64,000 bases of DNA from Sordaria brevicollis (taxonomy: Eukaryota; Ascomycota; Sordariomycetes; Sordariales; Sordariaceae), in NCBI GenBank assembly GCA_033439795.1, contig JAUTDP010000004.1, forward strand, positions 3,100,001 to 3,164,000, given 5' to 3'. The position numbers and the translations under genes were made by a program. Numbering within the stretch: the first letter of the stretch is position 1; each line of letters opens with the position of its first letter. Of the stretch, positions 12,374 through 26,100 are shown one piece after another. The notes under the pieces were generated by a model. It saw only the letters and a list, made by a program, of their open reading frames with translations. It was not told where the DNA came from and did not search any database.

Positions 12374-12635
12374 TATTATAGCCCAATCTAGCGGGTTACG
12401 ACTTAGGTAAAGGATAGGAAGGAGGGGTAGACCCAGGAATACGGCCGTGGTCGCTTAGTAATACGGTTCGCGAATGTATAAATTAGATAAGGGAAAGTAG
12501 GGCGTACGCGGCGCGTATATTTCGCGTGCCGTATACGCGTATAATTCTTTCCTTTTGTTTTATTCTTTAGTCGTAAATTCTATGTTGAACGTTAATAACG
12601 TTGTAGCCTTGCCTCGCCCGTTACGTGCTCTTACA
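12374..12635 (+). repeat. 3' LTR of the 9.1-kb Gypsy element
   Basis: 262 bp, gap-free match to 3497-3758, ending TTACA and followed by the target duplication ATAAA (12636-12640). It differs from the 5' LTR at roughly 35 positions by eye, all A/G or C/T exchanges. Confidence 0.88.
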
Positions 12636-12640
12636 ATAAA

Positions 12641-15371
12641 TAGAAAATTATAACGCTAAAAAATATATAATAGGGTTAATAATTATTAATATTTATAGGA
12701 CGTTATAAATACTATTTTTCTTCGAATTATTAAAAATACCCCCGACCGAATAGCGTCCGAACCGATTTATACCTAATTAATTCTTTAATTATTAATTATT
12801 TTCAATTAAGAGTTCCGATTCCTTTTTCTTTTTTTTTTACGTTTTTTATTTTTCGTATTAAATCTTTTATCTTTACCTTTAATTATTTATTTTTATTTAC
12901 TCGTTTTTATTTTTATTTCTTTTAATCGATTAAAAGAAGTCCTTATTAAATTCTATAATATAAATAATTTTTAAAAGCCGACTTTAATTTTTAATTCCCT
13001 AGGAAATTATTATTTAGGGTTAGAGTAAATTAGAATACCCCTAACGCTAAGAATTTAATACCCTCTTAACCGTTTTATATTATTTTTTAATATTTTACTT
13101 TAGGGAGATTTTTTTTTTAATAAAAGTAATTATTCGGAATTTTAATTACTTTTAAAAGAAAGACTAAATATTAAAGTAAAAGGGAAATATTAAAGGGAGA
13201 TTATTTTTTTTTATTATTTACTTATTTTATATTTATTTCATTTATTAGAAATTTTTTTACCGAAAAAATTATATTTTTTATATAGGAGGTATTAATTTAG
13301 ATTTATAATATTAATTTATTTTTACTACTCTCTTCCGGAGGAATAATAATACCCTCTCCCTCTTCTTTAACGATAATAATAATATTATTTTCTTTACCTT
13401 TATTATCTTTAAAATTATTACTTTTAATAACCCTTTTATTAAGAATTTATTAATTAACTCTTCCTTTAATTTCGATATTTTCGACGCCAACCTCGAATTT
13501 TATCTTTTTATAAATAGGCTCTTTATCTTCGCTAATTTTTCTACTACCCTTACTATAAGATTTACTTTCTTTATTTAAATTATTACTATTTTTCGAAGGT
13601 TAATTTATATTAATAATACTAAAAATATCCTTATTATTATATATAATTTTAATTTTAATATAATTATTACGAATATTTAAGTTTTTTCCCTTTATATTTA
13701 ATTATTCGTATTTAAATTAAATATATTCGGCCTAATTTTTAAAATTATTAAATACGCGCCGATTTATTCTTTATTAATAATTTTTAAATACGTTATCGAT
13801 TATTAGAATAAGGCCGCTAATATTATAATTATTAATTAAAACTTCGATAAAAAGCTATAATATAACGTTTTTACGAAATTTAAATTAAAATTCCTTTTTA
13901 AAATAATTCGAATAAGTATATTAATTTATTCGTTTTATATTTTAAATATAATTCCCGTATATACCTCCTTTAATATTTCTTAATATGGAAATGTAATTTA
14001 CGAAAGGAAATTCAACGTTAAAGGACTCCTATTTATTATTATAAATAAAGATCGAGACGTACGATTTTTAAATTTATTCGGTATAATTAATATAAGGGAA
14101 TTGGTTTTTAAAAAGAAGAAATTAATTAATAAAAGAAAATAAAAAAAAAAGGAGTAAATCTATACGGGGAATTATATATTTAAATAAATAAATTAAAGAT
14201 ATACTCTTTTTTAGTACGTATATAGGTACTATAATAATTTAAGGGCTAATTTCTTTTCTTTTTAATAAAAATACGCCGGTATTTTTTAATATCGAAATTA
14301 TATTTATTAAAATATTTAAGGATAATATATTAATATTAATTTATTAAATAGAATTCTTCTATTAAATTTTAAATTTATTTAAGAAACTTTAGTAAAACTT
14401 ATTCGAAGTAAAGCGAATTAGTGAAAAGAGGATAAATAATAATAAAATTTTTTTATTTTAAACGAAAAGACTTCGGTATTTATATTTATAAATATTCTTT
14501 AAAATTAATTAATAATAAGTTCGCGGCTTTAATAAATATAAACTTTATTAAAAAATTACTTTTTTCTATTAAAATAGGCGTTTATATAATAAGGACTATT
14601 TTAAATAATTAAAAGGAAATTAGGGATAAAATTATAAAGGGCCGGAGCCGAAAGACGTTTACTTATAATAATAGTATATTTACCGAAATTTATATTAAGA
14701 AAAAGTTTCTTTTATTAATTAATAAATATTTTAAAGCGTTAAATTTCCTCTTAGATAGGATTTTTTATAATATTCTTAAATTTAATTATAATATTTTGAT
14801 AAAGGAGGCGAATTTATATAATATTATTTAAAGGAAAAGAAGTTTTTAAACGAAAGGAAGCGGATAAAGTGGAAAAGAGTAGTATAAATTTATTCGTCGG
14901 TTAAAAAAGGAAATTTTAATTCTTTTCCTAATTATTTAAATAAATTATTTAAGTAACGAAGACGGGATAATTAATAAGAATAAAATCCGGACGTAGGAAA
15001 CTATTCGGACGAATAAATATTCGGACTTAAAAATATTTTTCGGGCGGTATAATAATAAAAACATATTTATAATACTAATAACGACTTTAAAATAATATAA
15101 ACCTATATAAAAAATGGAAAATTTTTATAACGATAAAAAGATTTTAATACGTCGCAAGGTAGGAAGTTTTTCTTTCTTTTTATTACGATTTTTAATACTT
15201 TTTTCGTTGAAGAATAGATTTATATTAACCTTTTATAACCTTTTTTACTAAATATCTTTATATTTTTAATTTCGATAATATTATAATCCTTAAAAAAAAC
15301 CCTTCTTTTTCTAAAATCTTTGTCCTATTAAACGTTTATTTTTTACTTTCGCGTAAATCCGCTCTTCAATT
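12641..15371. other. AT-rich RIP-type DNA, no gene recognised
   Basis: This should contain the continuation of the Gypsy fragment 1-3491 beyond the nested element. I see no open frame, no second LTR and no motif that I can assign with confidence. Dinucleotide use is like the neighbouring RIP DNA. Confidence 0.6.
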
Positions 15372-15380
15372 AAAAATAAC

Positions 15381-15513
15381 TAGTCTCAGCTCTCAGACCC
15401 ACTACCTCCAAACCCCACCCCCCCTTTTCTCACTAAAGTTCGAGGAGGGAGACCCACATTTTGTGGGGTGGGTCCGCTAAACGCCGTGGACGGAGGTTCT
15501 GTGGAAGAGACTA
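15381..15513. mobile_element. 133-bp MITE with 9-bp target-site duplication
   Basis: A small island of normal base composition in AT-rich DNA. It starts TAGTCTC and ends GAGACTA (7-bp perfect terminal inverted repeats; beyond that the two ends are only loosely similar). It is flanked on both sides by AAAAATAAC (15372-15380 and 15514-15522), a perfect 9-bp direct repeat. An internal stem CCCACATTTTGTGGG is at about 15450-15464. A 9-bp duplication is usual for Mutator-like elements (hAT elements make 8). There is no coding capacity. Its normal C content next to RIP-altered flanks says that it arrived after RIP of the surroundings, or escaped RIP because it is short. Confidence 0.8.
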
Positions 15514-15522
15514 AAAAATAAC

Positions 15523-18500
15523 TTCGAATAAAGAAATCATCTTTATGTAAAAGGAATAAACCCTTTTCGTTAAGAATATAATACGCTATAAAACTAAAGG
15601 ATTATTTAAAAGGATAAGATTTATTATCGAAATTTAAAGACGGTAAATTTACAATTAAAGGGATATTAAAATATACGCAAAGTAAATCTACCCTTTTAAA
15701 ATAATTAAAGAAAAATAATAAAATTTTACCTTTTATTTAAATTAACGCTTTTTAATTATTATAAACGGATATTTAAACGAAGAAAAGTTATTATTATATT
15801 TATTTACTATAAAATTCGAAATTAATAAAATATTATTAGAATTAATCTATAAGGACGTTCCTTTATTTATTAATTAGCCTGCTATTTTTTAATAATTCGA
15901 CTATTTTATTTAAAAGTAAATTTATTTTAACTTTATAAACCTTTAATATTTTATAAATATTTAAATTTAGACGGAAAGTACTAATATTTATATAATTTTT
16001 ATTTATATACTATGTAATTTCGGAAATTATATTTATATCCCTTTTTAGGCTTATAGGTTCGATAACGGTAATATAGAATTTCCCGGATTAGGAGGAGATT
16101 TACTTAATTTCCTTAAAGTTATTAAATAGTAATATATTTTAATATAGATTAATAAGTATTCTATTCTAATAATTTATAATAATAAAAATAAATAATAATT
16201 TATTTATAATTCGATATTTACCTTCGATAATTATAAACGTATAAGGAAAGTTTACTTTTCTTTAATTTAATAATATATTATTATTTATAAATTTAATAAT
16301 TAGCCTATTAATTTAAAAAAGTGGTTTATTTAAATTGAAATACCTTTCTTATATTAAATTTATACTTGGTTTTACGGTTTTTAGTATTTAGAGGCTACGT
16401 AAATCTTTTTTATTAAAATTTAACGCCGAAAATCCAATATTAGGAGCCTGGAATTAATTAATTAGGAAGAGGGAAATTATTAAAGGCTATAAATTTAAAT
16501 TAATTTAATATATTTCTTCGAATTTATTATAATTTATATATAAATATGCGTAGTTTATAACGTTTTAAATATTTATTATATTTATATATTAATTTAAGTT
16601 AAAAATTATTTAAAAATTAAAATAAATTTACTTTGACGAATTAAAATATTTTATAGCGAAGATAGTAAATTAAATTAGCCTTTTCGGTTAAAAATATTTA
16701 AATTTTTCGGCGAATATAATATTATATTATTATAAAGAAAAAAGGATATTCCGTATCTCCTTTAAGGAAATTAAAACGCTTTTTATAATATTTTTTAATA
16801 GAATAACGAAGGTTATAATTTTTTTAAAGGAAAATTTTCAAAACCCTTCTTCGCTTAAAGAAAATAATAAATTTTTTCCCTTAATCCCCTATTAATATTA
16901 AATTTAAATAATTCCTTATCTTTTTCCTCTTTTTTATAAGAAAAAAGTCGTAAATAAGAAAAAACTATTATATTTATATTTAATATTAATTTTAAGGATA
17001 TTAAATTCTTTAAAACCGTTAGCGAAAGGGAGTAAATTTCTTTTATATTTATTATAAGAATTATCCGCGCTTAAAAAAAGAAGTTCTTAATTTAAATTAT
17101 AATAATTAATCTTAGCGTTATTTTTAAAAGGGAGATTATAATTAATTAACCCCTATAACCGAAAAAAAAGAGGGTAATAAAAAAATAATAAAACGATTTT
17201 ATTATTTCGATATAGACCGATAAAGAGCGCTTTTTAATTAATTATTTTATTTTCCTTAAACCCCTTTCGGTTTTTAAAAATTTTCCCTAAGGCCTAAAAT
17301 TTTATAATAAGGGTAAATTAATAATTGAAATTAAATTTACTAAAACGTTAAATAATAGAATAATTTAATTAATCCTTTTTAAAAATAAAATAAATATAAG
17401 CGTTATTTAAGCGGCAATCGATATAGGATATACGGTTAATAAAGCGGGATTAAATATAAAAAAAAGGTTAAGCGTAAGGCTTTAAAAAAACGCTTAATTA
17501 AAGAGAAAAAGGAAAAAAGAGTTAATAAACGCCGGAAATAATTTATACGTAGAGGATTAATTACTTTTTTTATTTTATTTCGGATATTTTTTCTTTAATT
17601 TAATTCTTATATTTTAAGAAGGAGGATTTTTATTATACGAGTATTTTTACTTAAGACGGTATAAAAAATATTCGAAGGGAAGTATAATATAAGGTAAAAT
17701 TATTATTTATTTAAATATATAAATAATTATTTAAATAATAAATAGTAAGGTAGGTATAAATTTATACTTCCCTCCCTTTAAAAGATTCGGAGCTTATATT
17801 TAAAAAAAGGATAAAAGGGGGAGGCTTTTCCTTCTTTCGATTAAAGGAAATAAGAAGAAGAATTAAAAAGGAGAATAATTTTATTTTTTATTTAAAAAGA
17901 ACTTTTTTTACGAACCTACTAAATAACCCCCTTAAGGACTTTTAAGAGAATTAATTAATAAATTTACTTTTATTTAAAGAAGATAATAAGAATAAAGCTT
18001 TACTTTACTCTTATTCTTCTTCTTATAATAGTGAGGTTGAGAATTACTAACCCTATTTACGTTTTTTAAGTAAAAATCCCTAGATTAGTTTAGTCCTTCG
18101 CTATAAATTTGTGGTGTAGGCTCTGTTTCCTTTGTAGTGTAGTTTTTGGTCCAAATTAATATTAACTACTTTATTAAATAATTAATAACGAGCCTATTTA
18201 TAATAATAATAATATAAAAGTAATCGAATATTTAATAATATCCTATATTATACGAATACGAAAATTCGCTAATATAAATTAAATAAATTAAATTAAACTC
18301 GAAGTAAATATTAGCTTCAATATTATAAATTAAATAAAATAATAAAACGAATACGGACTTATATATATATTACGGAATCTAATCCTATTTCTTTCCTACT
18401 TTTACTTCCTTCCCTACTACGCCCCTCCTATCCTAAACTTCTACTTCTCTTACTTACTAACCTTATTATATATAATCTCTTTCCGCAATATTTATATTAT

Positions 18501-21500
18501 ATAAAATAATATATCTCTACTATATTAGAAAATTAATATAATAATTATTTTTATTTAATATTATTCTTTTATTCTTATAATATTAATAACCTTATTATTA
18601 CGATAAATATTATTTAAATCCGTAATAGTAAATACCCTACGCGCAAAGTAATTTAGGTCGCGGATAAATAAATAAATTTTATCTTATATTTAAATTAGAA
18701 TAATATAATTAACGCGCCTTATAATAATTAAAATAAATTATTATAAATAAAGGATCGCTTAATAGCGAAAATTCTATTAATAATATTATTCCGATTAACG
18801 CGACCGTAACCGCGATTACCCCCGTTAATATAAGAGTTATTCTTATTATTAAATTACTTAAACGTAGAAAAAGACCGCTTAAGAATAAAAATAAACCTAA
18901 AATCGTCGTTACCATTCTTATTCTTATCCTTTAAAGTATTTAATTAAATAAAATTAAAGGACTTAAATTACGTCGAAATAAACTTCTTAATAATAAAAAT
19001 GAAAAAATTAATAAAGCAATACTTAAAACGGTTTTAAACCCTTCTACTTTAATTAAAACTTTATTATTAATTACTTTCGCAATTATTATTACTATTCTAT
19101 CCAATTTTATAAACGTAAATATCTAAATTATTATTAATATAAACGCTATTATCTTTACCCCTAATTAAAATAATATAATAATTAACCCGCGTACTATTTT
19201 TAATTCTACTAACGCTATTCCTAATAAAAATTCTCACTTAAATAATTATTATAAATTATTTTTAATTTAATTAAAAGAAGCTATCGTAACGAACGACCCT
19301 AATAAAAGCCTAACGTTTATAATATTCGCTATTAATATTATAAGAGCCTTAAATATAAATAAAAATAAATTTATATACAAAGCGAAAATAAATTAAAAAA
19401 TATATTACTAGAAATAGCCTAATATAATTCGATTCCTACGTTATTCCGCTATTAAAATACAAATTATTAATTATAATAGAAAAATAGCTTCATTTAATAT
19501 AAAATTTAAAAGGATCGACGAAAAGAACTTTTCCGAGATCTTATTATACGCTAGCAAATTTATATTTATATAATTATAATTTTATAAAATTCCTTACCCG
19601 CCCTATACCGTTAACTTTTTTAATAAATTCTATCCCTAATCCAAAAACAATACTAATATTATTAATACTCTTACTATTCCCAATATAATTATTATAGCAT
19701 TTACTATTCTTACCGCTATTAATAATAAATGTAAACGTCTTCGTAATTATTTTATAAAAATTGAAAAAATCTAAAGATAATCTTCCAAATCAATAATTTT
19801 AAGCTTATTTATTATTATTATCCTTATTAAAGAATGAAGAAGAGAGAATATTTTAAATAAAATAAATTAAATTATTACGTTAAACGATAAAATAATTATA
19901 GGAAATATAACCGAAAGTATTAATAATATCGATAATAAATCGACCTAAGATAATAATACGGAAATTAATAATAATAAATATAAAATTCGGAAGAAACCCC
20001 ATATTATAGGGGACGAATATAATTAAAAATAATAGTCCAATAATATTCTTATAAAGTAATTTAAAGCGGAAGAACCCTAAAAATACGCCCCCGCCCTAAA
20101 TAATAATATCGACGCTATTAATAAAAAAGATAATACGCTTATAATCTCCAATATAATTACGGCCCTAAAATTTAGCAATATTTATTCTAATTTACCAAAT
20201 AATTATAAAAAGGATAATAATATTATAATTAATTAAAATTCTTCTAACTCCCTTCCTAAATATATTACCGCGCCGCCTAATATTTAAATTAGCCCTATAA
20301 CTTTATCGAATCCTATTATTATCCTAAACGACGACGCTACTTCTAAAAATACCCTAATAATATTAAATAAAAATAATAATAATAATAATAATTATAATAT
20401 TTATAATCCATTTACTTTACCCGCGGGGCCTAAAATTATTTAAATACCTAATAAATTTAAAGAAATTCCCAAACCTCCAGGATTTTACAAATATAAAGGA
20501 GAGCGCGAAATTATCTATTAACTTACCGACCGGAGGTATTTCATTATTAAATTTAAAAAAGAAATTTAGAATCCTAATATAACTCGTATAAAATTTATAA
20601 AGCGTTAATATATTAAAACGTACAATTACAATAAAAATACTTTATATTCTAAATATTATTTAAATAAATACCTTATTAACCCTAATATAAATCCGCTATA
20701 CAATATCGAATATATTAATAATTAAATTATAAAAAATAATCTTTACAATATCCCTCCTCTAGACTAAGAATCTAAAACGTACTATTTCAACGAATTTTAT
20801 CTATCTTAATAGGAATAAAAAAAACGAATTCTTATTACGAATAATTAACCGAACGAATTTATACCCGCGTCCGCTAATTAATAAATATCTTTACTTCCTT
20901 ACCTACTAAATAAAATACGCTAAATTATAATACCCCTTTCCTCTAAATAATAAAAACGGAAAGATTTACACTTTTCGGGCATTATTATTTACCGGATAGG
21001 AATAATAATTAGAAATATTATTTTATACTAATTATTACCGGAATTATTCAAACATATTTAATTTCCTTTATTTATTATTATTTTTTATTTAAAATAGAGG
21101 TTTTATTATTCTTTCTTTTTCCTTTTTCATTATTTATAAATTATTTATATAATAATATCTAATAGGTAAACGGACGAAAGCCTCCCATTATATTTATACT
21201 ATATATCTCCCTAAATATTAAGGAATAGAATAAATTAGAATTTTAACTTATAATTATTAAATAATATATAATACTATAATCGTAATATACTCTCGTATTA
21301 ATAAAAATAGAAGTAATTTAACTAGAGATAATTTAATATAACGCTTTCTCCCCTATTATTTATAAATTTTTATTACTATAACCGGGGTATAAATAATACC
21401 AATTATAAAAATTACTCTAATAAAAAATATAAAATAATATAAAATATACTAAATAATACTTTAATAATTAAAAGAATTAATAATATACATAGGAGTATTA

Positions 21501-21560
21501 AATAGAAAACAAGATAAAGCTAATTTGGATTTTATTAATAAAAATTGTATTATACCGCTA
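15523..21560. other. AT-rich RIP-type DNA, unassigned repeats
   Basis: Six kilobases with no supportable gene. 18.04-18.17 kb keeps more TG dinucleotides than its neighbours and may be a fragment of a younger insertion, but I find no terminal repeats. 18709-18915 (-) is open for 68 codons and predicts a hydrophobic peptide; I regard this as a composition effect. A short (AAT)n-like tract lies at about 20366-20392. Other stretches probably derive from transposons too degraded to name by eye. Confidence 0.6.
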
Positions 21561-23195
21561 ATTAATTTGTGCCACGAAAATGTAATTAAGTAAATCCCGG
21601 AGTTATAACTAAAACCCGCCGTTAAATACGCAACTCTCCGTTGAACGATTAATTTACCGTTCTACTACGACCTACGTGCGGAAATATAGTGTACGGTTCT
21701 TAATAATAATATAATTTACAATAACGACAACTTCGATATATAGATATTTAACGCTTAACGGATTTCGAAGGCCGACTCCCCTGCATACGTGCTTTAACGA
21801 TAAATTGATTGTTATATGGATAACGACCCGCTACACCTCCTGTTATACGCCCCCCTTTTCCCTGTATGGTTCCCCTGTGCGACGGGAGCCCCTGCTGGAC
21901 CCTCTTCTTTCCCCGGCAGAGCCCTGAGCACCCCTTGGTTCTGGCCCACCCACCGCCTGAGGAAGGTGGATTGAGTGGGGTACGCAGCAATGACGGGTCG
22001 TCTCTTTTGATGAGGGAAGGGGCCATTCGGGATAGTGTAGCCCAGCCCAGGACGGGAACTGAATGGCAGGCAGGCAGGCACAGGCCAGACACCACTCGAA
22101 TGCTGCTGCTGCTAGGTGCTGCTGCTGGGGAGGTGCGACCGCCAACCCAAAAGTGCCAGTGAGACGGATCGCATGGAACTCGAAGCACACTCCACCAAAG
22201 TGACCAAACAACGCCCGCTGTGCCAGACACCTGCCGTCCGCCAGACTTCCACAAGAAGTTCCAGTCCAGGGGCCCGCCGTGCGCGTAAGGCGTCCCGATC
22301 GTCCAGTTTCTGTCTCCCACTTCCATTCTTCCAAGGTCGACAAAGCTCCGGGCCATCGAGACCACACATCTGGCCTAGCGAGTCGAGCCTTGCTATTGTT
22401 GCCTTTGCTTTCACTTGCTCTGTCTCTTTTTCTCCTCGGCCCGTGAGCGTCGGAAGTATCACGATATTCACGTCCGCTTTGCTCAACCCCTGCTACCCTC
22501 GTTGCCTCCTAGGGCTCCGTACCAGTAGAGGACGGTTTTCCCCTTCCGTCACCTTCCATCAACTCTGGCTATTTACTTCCCCGTTACTCTGCGGCTTCAG
22601 CGACGCCCACCTCACCGCGACCGCTTCCCGACCCCGACCTGAACCTCAACATCAACCTCCTCAACCTCACCGACCAGACCACAGTCCGAGTCACGGCATA
22701 TACGCATCTTGTTGCAGCTTAAGCCAGCTGCCGCGCCGAAGACGAACGACAAACAAAATTCGAACGCATTGCTACACGCACTCCATACACCCCGTTCCAT
22801 CGCAACATTCCCCCCTATCCCGCCTGGTGCTGGGCTCTCCTCGAGGAGGATTGGTGATCAGATCTACACAGAGGCTATCTGATTCACCTGGTATTATAGA
22901 CGCATCATCAAGACGCGAACTATCGATCGATCAGTGCAACCACGCCGCCTGGATAGTGACAGGACGATTCATTGCTGCTTCTGGAACCCCCTATTCTTCA
23001 CCGTTACGGACCAAAATCGGCTTCACCTTGGCGGACAGCGTGCGATTGGGAACTTCCTCGATGTGCTATACTTAACGTCTCTGCTTTCCTCGACACTCGT
23101 CCTCGACGCCCGTGATCCTCGCGACTGTCCCACGCCCGTCGAAGCTGGTGGTGAACTTGAAATTTTAGTACAGGCCAGGAGTCAATACAGCAACC
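21561..23195 (+). promoter_or_regulatory. Left edge of gene island and promoter/5' leader of the LIM-RhoGAP gene
   Basis: Base composition changes from RIP-type to normal between about 21560 and 21800. From there to the ATG at 23196 the DNA is normal but holds no gene that I can support. Pyrimidine-rich plus-strand stretches at about 22380-22700 (for example TCTCTTTTTCTCCTC) and at 23080-23110 are typical of fungal promoters and leaders. Overlapping open frames on both strands (up to 319 codons at 22116-23075) have biased, low-complexity translations and look fortuitous. The true transcription start cannot be read from sequence alone. Confidence 0.5.
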
Positions 23196-26100
23196 ATGGA
23201 TGACTATCTTGACGCCCCCATGGATGCGGACGATGTGTTCCCATGCAAGGGATGCGGAGAAGTAAGCTTTCCATTGTACAGCCAAGCGACTGGTTGACCA
23301 ATGCTGACCATCCTGTGACAGATTTTGGAGGAAGGCAAAGCATTCGAACTTGGTATGTTTTTCCATGCGTATTGGTTTACAGCTTTGTCTGTTTGCTGGC
23401 ATTTTGATTTCACGTGCGACGATCTTCACGATCGCTCGTATTGTGGTTTTGCTTTTGGTTAATGGAACCCCTTACTGACTGACTACATCGCAGCTGGAAA
23501 CCGATGGCATCTCGATTGCTTCCGTTGTAATACATGCAACACGCTTCTTGACTCGGATGCGAACCTCCTTCTGCTTGGAGATGGATCACTTATTTGCAAC
23601 AACTGCACCTATAGCTGTAGTGCTTGCGGTAATAAGATTGAGGACCTGGCCATCCTAACCGGAGACCAGGCCTTTTGCGCAACGTGCTTCCGTTGTAGGA
23701 ATTGCAAGAGAAAGATTGAGAATCTGCGTTATGCCAGGACGGCTCATGGGATATTTTGCATGAACTGTCACGAAAGTCTAATGGCACGAAGACGCAAGAA
23801 AGCAAAAGCAGCAGCCCAAGCAAAAGCTCGAGACACCGACAAATCCCTTCCTGCGCTACCACCAAACGCTGTACCGCCTTCTAGCACAGGCTTCACAACC
23901 GAAAAGCTTGCGGCAGACTCGGACACCCCTACCGAACTATCACCACGACCTCGAAATGCTTATGGACGGCAGGACTCTTCGTCGCGGAGCAGTTCGCGCC
24001 CTGACCGCTCCCCTGAAAGATCGGCGGAAACGAACAAGGAAACGGTGTTGGCCCCGCCAGCGCCAAACTATAGACACAACCGCAACTCAACCATGTTGTC
24101 TGCTGATCTTAATGGGGGAGACGCCGAGGACTTCTTTATTCCCGTCGCGCTCGACCAGAGTCCCGCGCCGTCAATGACCCCTCAGTCTATGGCTGACACA
24201 TTTTCGGACACAAGTCGGAAGAACAAAGATTACTTTGGTTCAACCAGGTCAAACACTGCCCCGACAGAGAAGAAGGATTCTGTGACGCCGACACCGCACA
24301 TCGCATTGATGGCTCAGATGGCGCAAGAAAGGCAGCCGTCGACCGATTACGAAAGTCCTCAGCAGGAGCGGCCCCCGCCCCGGAAGCTATCTAGAGCGGC
24401 CGATGTGATTGGGAATACCAAACCAGCCCATATCGCCAGCATTCTGGCCGAAGCATACAACCAGCAGCCGAACAACGAGGATTTCAAGCTGCAGAACGTT
24501 CCCAAGAGCAAGAGGCTGGTAGGCACCCGCAGCGAATCTCAAGCAAGCAACAACATGGAGAATGGAATCCCGCAACGGAACAAGGAGAGTCCTGAGCCCC
24601 CTTCAACCATGAGTCCAGACAGGGTTATGACCCCTAGATCCTCCCAGGATTCTCGTCCCAAGGATGCCATGAGCGATGAGATGCGACCTTCGAGCGACTC
24701 TGTGACCTCGCGCTCAGAAGTCTCGAACGCTGGGCGATCCATTCCGCGGAAAGAGGTCCCGCCTCCGGTCTCCAGAAACTGTATGTCCCCGCCCCAGTTC
24801 CGTGTGATCGTACCAGAAGTGTTTACTGACGTGTTGCAAGTAGCCGATGGGAAACCTCTGCCGGTTCCTGGGTCGAACAATACTGAAGGTCCTCCTCTGC
24901 CTATGCGCCCCCCACCGCCTGAGACGAAGCTCAGTAACACGTACATGCAACCTCGAGCACCTCCTTTGCCTCCTACTCAGCAGACCTCTAAGGACAAGTC
25001 TGCGACGAGTGGTGACGTCCAGGAGCTGAAGCCATCCCCCAAGCTGCCTAGGTGGAGCTCTGGGGTTGAGTTCAGCATGGACGAGGATATGGCCAGGATA
25101 CTCGGAACAGATGAGGGCTCATCGTCGATCTTACGCCGGGTCTCGAATGCAGTGCGACATGGACGGAACAGCAGTGGTGAAACAGGCGCTACTCCTGGCA
25201 GAATTTCTCACAGCAGGAGCGTGAGCGAAACCACCCGGGGAACCACTTCGCCCCGTTGGCCAAGAACTCCGATTGTTGAAGACTACTCAACTGCTAATAT
25301 TAACGATATCACAAGTCCGTTGTCTTTAGCTAGCACGACCCAAGATGATCCCGCCTATTTGAAACGACAACTCAGAAGCTCCGAACAGCGGGTGGCAGAG
25401 CTTGAGCGGCAGTTCAACACTGAGAAGGATTTGAAAAGCCTCAACAAGAAATTGATTGAAAAGAGAAAGACAGTTTCGGTTCTCGACACCCAGACTGAGA
25501 TCATGATCAGGCAGCTTGAAGTACTGGCCGGCTATGTTGAGCGTGCAAAGAAGACCAACGAGTCATTTGACGCTCGCGAGCTCGAGGAGTCGGCAATTAA
25601 GGAGTTTGTCCAGAAGCTAGAACGTCTCAAGCATAACATGACTTCTGCGATCGAGCAGCTTATCGCGGAGAGGGACGACTTGGTGGAGGAGAAGAACCAG
25701 GCCATTGCCGATCGTGATCGCGCTTTGCTGGAATTTGAGCAGCTCTCCTCCAAGAACGCTCAGTTGGCCGATATGAACAACGATCTTACTCACCAGATCC
25801 AGGAGAGATTCAAGCAGCAGATCAACAACGGCGAACTCAAATCCCCCAATGGGCTGGGTATTTACGGTCACGCCAAGGGTGCTTCGCTCAACATGGACGC
25901 TTCGAGCTTGCAGACTGCTACGACCATGGTTGGTCCTGATATGGAAGATCAGCTTGTGGAGGGCCCTACGGTGGTTAATATCCGAAAGGGCCAGGTCAAG
26001 AAGTTCAACTGGAAGAAGGGCTCCAGCAAGGTGGCGCACAACATCTCAAAGGGTATTCGTGGTGCGGCAGGCGCATTCCAAGGACAGGAAGGAAACCAGA

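Larger units (their letters stand above)
3497..12635 (+). mobile_element. Full-length RIP-mutated chromodomain Gypsy retrotransposon with nested insertion
   Basis: Two direct repeats of exactly 262 bp bound the element, at 3497-3758 and 12374-12635. The first begins TGTCAT (TATTAT in the second) and the second ends TTACA (TTATA in the first). The 5 bp outside the ends are ATAAA at 3492-3496 and ATAAA at 12636-12640, a perfect target-site duplication. Between them, in plus orientation, are a gag region (about 3.9-5.9 kb), an aspartic-protease-like region (about 6.05-6.35 kb), reverse transcriptase, RNase H, integrase and a chromodomain. A Helitron-like insertion occupies about 6733-8648. A G-rich polypurine tract directly precedes the 3' LTR. 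It was inserted into the pol of another Gypsy element. All frames are broken by RIP-type stops, so the copy is dead. Confidence 0.88.

Noticed and set aside
18040..18175. Less RIP-altered patch as a possible MITE
   Set aside because: No terminal inverted repeats or target duplication could be found at either edge.
18709..18915. 68-codon hydrophobic minus-strand frame
   Set aside because: Same composition effect in RIP DNA; no start context, no neighbours and no recognisable family.
22116..23075. 319-codon open frame upstream of the LIM-RhoGAP gene
   Set aside because: The translation is a Ser/Pro/Arg/His-rich string without domains, it is overlapped by several equally long frames on the other strand, and it lies in pyrimidine-rich promoter/leader DNA.
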